Assembly: GCA_902803345.1 (NCBI GenBank)
Contig: CADCPV010000185.1
Location: 1-6,588, forward strand
DNA from: an uncultured Eubacteriales bacterium
GTDB lineage: Bacteria > Bacillota_A > Clostridia > Lachnospirales > Lachnospiraceae
DNA: 6,588 nucleotides
Direction: 5' to 3'
Position 1 is the first letter of the stretch; each line of letters opens with the position of its first letter. The notes beneath the pieces were generated by a model. It made no database searches, had not been told where the DNA came from, and worked only from the letters and a program-made list of their open reading frames with translations. This document shows, one piece after another, positions 6,401-6,588 of the stretch. Made by a program: the position numbers and the translations under genes.

Positions 6401-6588
6401 TGGCAGACCTACGACTATTATCTGTATACAAACGGCGGGTTTTTCGGTGCAAAGGCCGGAAACCAGCCGACCCGTGCCTTCTTCGACCCGCGGAACGACC
6501 ACATTCTTCTTGCCAATGCGTCGCCGCGGCGCTATGAGAGGCTGACAGTCCGCACGGAACTCTATAACCTTTTGGGAACCCCGATCCG
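3431..6588 (+). CDS. Glycoside hydrolase family 2 with two discoidin-like (F5/8C) domains; 3' end outside window
   Basis: I translated this frame from the ATG at 3431 and found no stop to the right edge (1052 codons). Residues 6-125 form an F5/8 type C (CBM32-like) domain. The GH2 sugar-binding sandwich follows at about 145-350 and ends in the hallmark GWDWLPTIRGRNIGI (329-343). The immunoglobulin-like domain begins at about 345-368, is interrupted by a second F5/8C-like domain (about 372-550), and resumes at about 564-664 with RLWWPNTYG and FDFGVRRF. The TIM barrel starts near 670 (KGGNWGLDD 685-693; MIRNWVGM; GILIWDDFW). The likely acid/base is E787 in YCGRNEGNP and the likely nucleophile is E852 in LRSERGIPNVP. 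The barrel resembles the beta-mannosidase/exo-beta-glucosaminidase branch of GH2; the exact substrate is unknown. There is no signal peptide, and AGGGAGGT precedes the start with a 10-base spacer, so a cytoplasmic enzyme acting on imported oligosaccharides is the simplest reading. No upstream in-frame start is available downstream of the promoter. Confidence 0.93.
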   Translation, partial: MRDLAKNRAVWHSSAADYDHTGHLTTSGTELPWISGGKDAEWLLLDLGAVSEIRKVTVRWGNEYARSARIELSEDGEHFSGAAVLSGAPDTVTEAELLGRGRHLKLCLSDCSGLHYIICQLSVFGENDLFYTLPSESVPDSSGRQKLPGGNWRLQRASEVSADGKELSKTGYDDSEWLPAVVPGTALVSYLEAGAIPDPFYDDDQFQISEEFFTADFWYRNHFSVPKEQEGRRVFLNFESINWKADVYFNGILLQNELPDREHSIEGGFIRAKFDVTDYARFGEDNVLAVRILKNETPGEVTTQGLAFGPGPNGGLLGADNPTCHAAVGWDWLPTIRGRNIGITGDVTLTFGGAVQLQDPWMKTALRLLSESTAIPAEDLMLGDSVRTDGKPGGISEWHGRSGDSFVVDFGAPKPLGAVTLIWGTEAGGAAADLESRYPESFRLEVSDDGDSWRNLDSYPGGEVPVRWMGLQKAPVNPGRDSLPGHAISDTLPGSTAIVRLDLSRFGRGIENREIVQPQDMRYLRFTVLRPREMNGTFVDTIVREMRVYAESPEQVEQGTDHRYELDTEKAELLFQTELRNYGNTAETVRIAGRILPDGPEFSEERTVPAGGVSEVSIPMTLQNPRLWWPNTYGAQELYTCEAEIFCGGQISDRKRFDFGVRRFDYPVDGGLLSLYCNGTRIVAKGGNWGLDDGLKRDTRDVYLDKVRLHAEQNMTMIRNWVGMTSHPGFYEACDRYGILIWDDFWLANPVDGPEPQDPEMFLENAADKIRAVRSHPALAFYCGRNEGNPRADIHKGLEELTASLDGTRIYFPNSASEPVGSGGGYQLAKPGQDFGVKQYFNDVTSSVLRSERGIPNVPEYESALKFVRKEHLWPISETWALHDWTYHMNGPANTYMEALKNVLGGDFTVPEDHVQGQAPQDSDPVFREYKAAIAKMCREAGEAWDVRDFFQAAQLLNYDHHRGLFDAVFARRSDGLLMWMSQSSWPSFMWQTYDYYLYTNGGFFGAKAGNQPTRAFFDPRNDHILLANASPRRYERLTVRTELYNLLGTPI
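3446..3805 (+). other. N-terminal F5/8 type C (CBM32-like) domain of the GH2 protein
   Basis: Residues 6-125 show the discoidin jelly-roll pattern: NRAVWHSSAADYD near the start, a Trp-containing loop (PWISGGKDAEW), LLLDLG (50-55) with IRKVTVRWG, then ARIELSEDGEHFSG, and a closing HYIICQLSVFG strand. Such domains usually bind galactose-type or other terminal sugars on glycans. Here the domain directly precedes the GH2 sandwich, joined by a short linker (126-147). Confidence 0.75.
4544..5080 (+). other. Second F5/8C-like domain inserted within the GH2 immunoglobulin-like domain
   Basis: Residues about 372-550 repeat the discoidin pattern of the N-terminal domain: DSVRTDG, EWHGRSGDSFVVDFG, AVTLIWG, then YPESFRLEVSDDGDSW and a closing LRFTV...EMRVYAE strand. 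It lies between VQLQDPWMKTAL (355-366), which is the first strand of the GH2 immunoglobulin-like domain, and KAELLFQTELRNYG (570-583), its second strand. In ordinary GH2 enzymes those two strands are joined by a short loop. The boundaries are estimated to within about ten residues. The loop 446-515 is longer than in the first copy. Confidence 0.7.

Noticed and set aside
5084..6502. Two long minus-strand frames (5084-5815 and 5840-6502), and another at 3755-4405, opposite the GH2 gene
   Set aside because: They are shadows of the GH2 frame in GC-rich DNA. The plus-strand frame is continuous and carries all the GH2 motifs, while the antisense translations show no recognisable domain.
1..6588. 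CRISPR arrays, tRNA/rRNA genes, insertion sequences, phage or toxin-antitoxin genes
   Set aside because: No tandem spaced repeats, cloverleaf-like sequence, terminal inverted repeats or transposase motifs were found. The AbrB domain is MazE-like in fold, but it is fused to an XRE domain and has no toxin gene beside it.

Overview
The window reads as chromosomal DNA of a moderately GC-rich Bacillota (Firmicutes) bacterium, probably a gut-type anaerobe. The grounds are strong AGGAGG-type ribosome binding sites on every gene, sigma-A-like TTGACA/TATAAT promoters, an ABC/ABC-2 permease pair of a kind common in Bacillota with an XRE-AbrB regulator, and a large glycan-degrading enzyme. Codons are rich in CGG, CCG and GGA. 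The genus cannot be fixed from the sequence alone. No RNA genes, CRISPR, insertion sequences or phage genes are visible.

Layout. (1) 1-206, minus strand: the N-terminal part of a small lipoprotein that runs off the left edge. (2) 207-577: a gene-free divergent control region of about 370 bp. It holds one TTGACA-17-TACGAT promoter facing left and one TTGACA-17-TACAAT promoter facing right, a hairpin abutting the lipoprotein ribosome binding site, and an interrupted inverted repeat around the rightward promoter. (3) 578-2405, plus strand: a three-gene operon of ABC ATPase, six-segment ABC-2 permease, and a fused HTH(XRE)-AbrB regulator. It ends at a bidirectional terminator (2404-2444). (4) 2424-3215, minus strand: a classical short-chain dehydrogenase convergent with the operon; its stop codon lies in the terminator loop. 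(5) 3216-3430: a second divergent control region with a good extended -10 promoter for the next gene. (6) 3431 to the right edge, plus strand: one uninterrupted reading frame of more than 1050 codons encoding a glycoside hydrolase family 2 (GH2) enzyme whose 3' end is outside the window.

The operon makes a self-contained small exporter (ATPase plus membrane subunit) with its own regulator, the usual arrangement for drug or peptide defence or lipid-linked stress export; the substrate is not visible. The GH2 gene is the most unusual element. It carries a discoidin-like (F5/8 type C, CBM32-like) domain at its N-terminus, and a second one appears to be inserted inside the immunoglobulin-like domain that links the GH2 sugar-binding domain to the catalytic barrel. 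No signal peptide precedes it. The dehydrogenase and the lipoprotein have no evident functional link with their neighbours.
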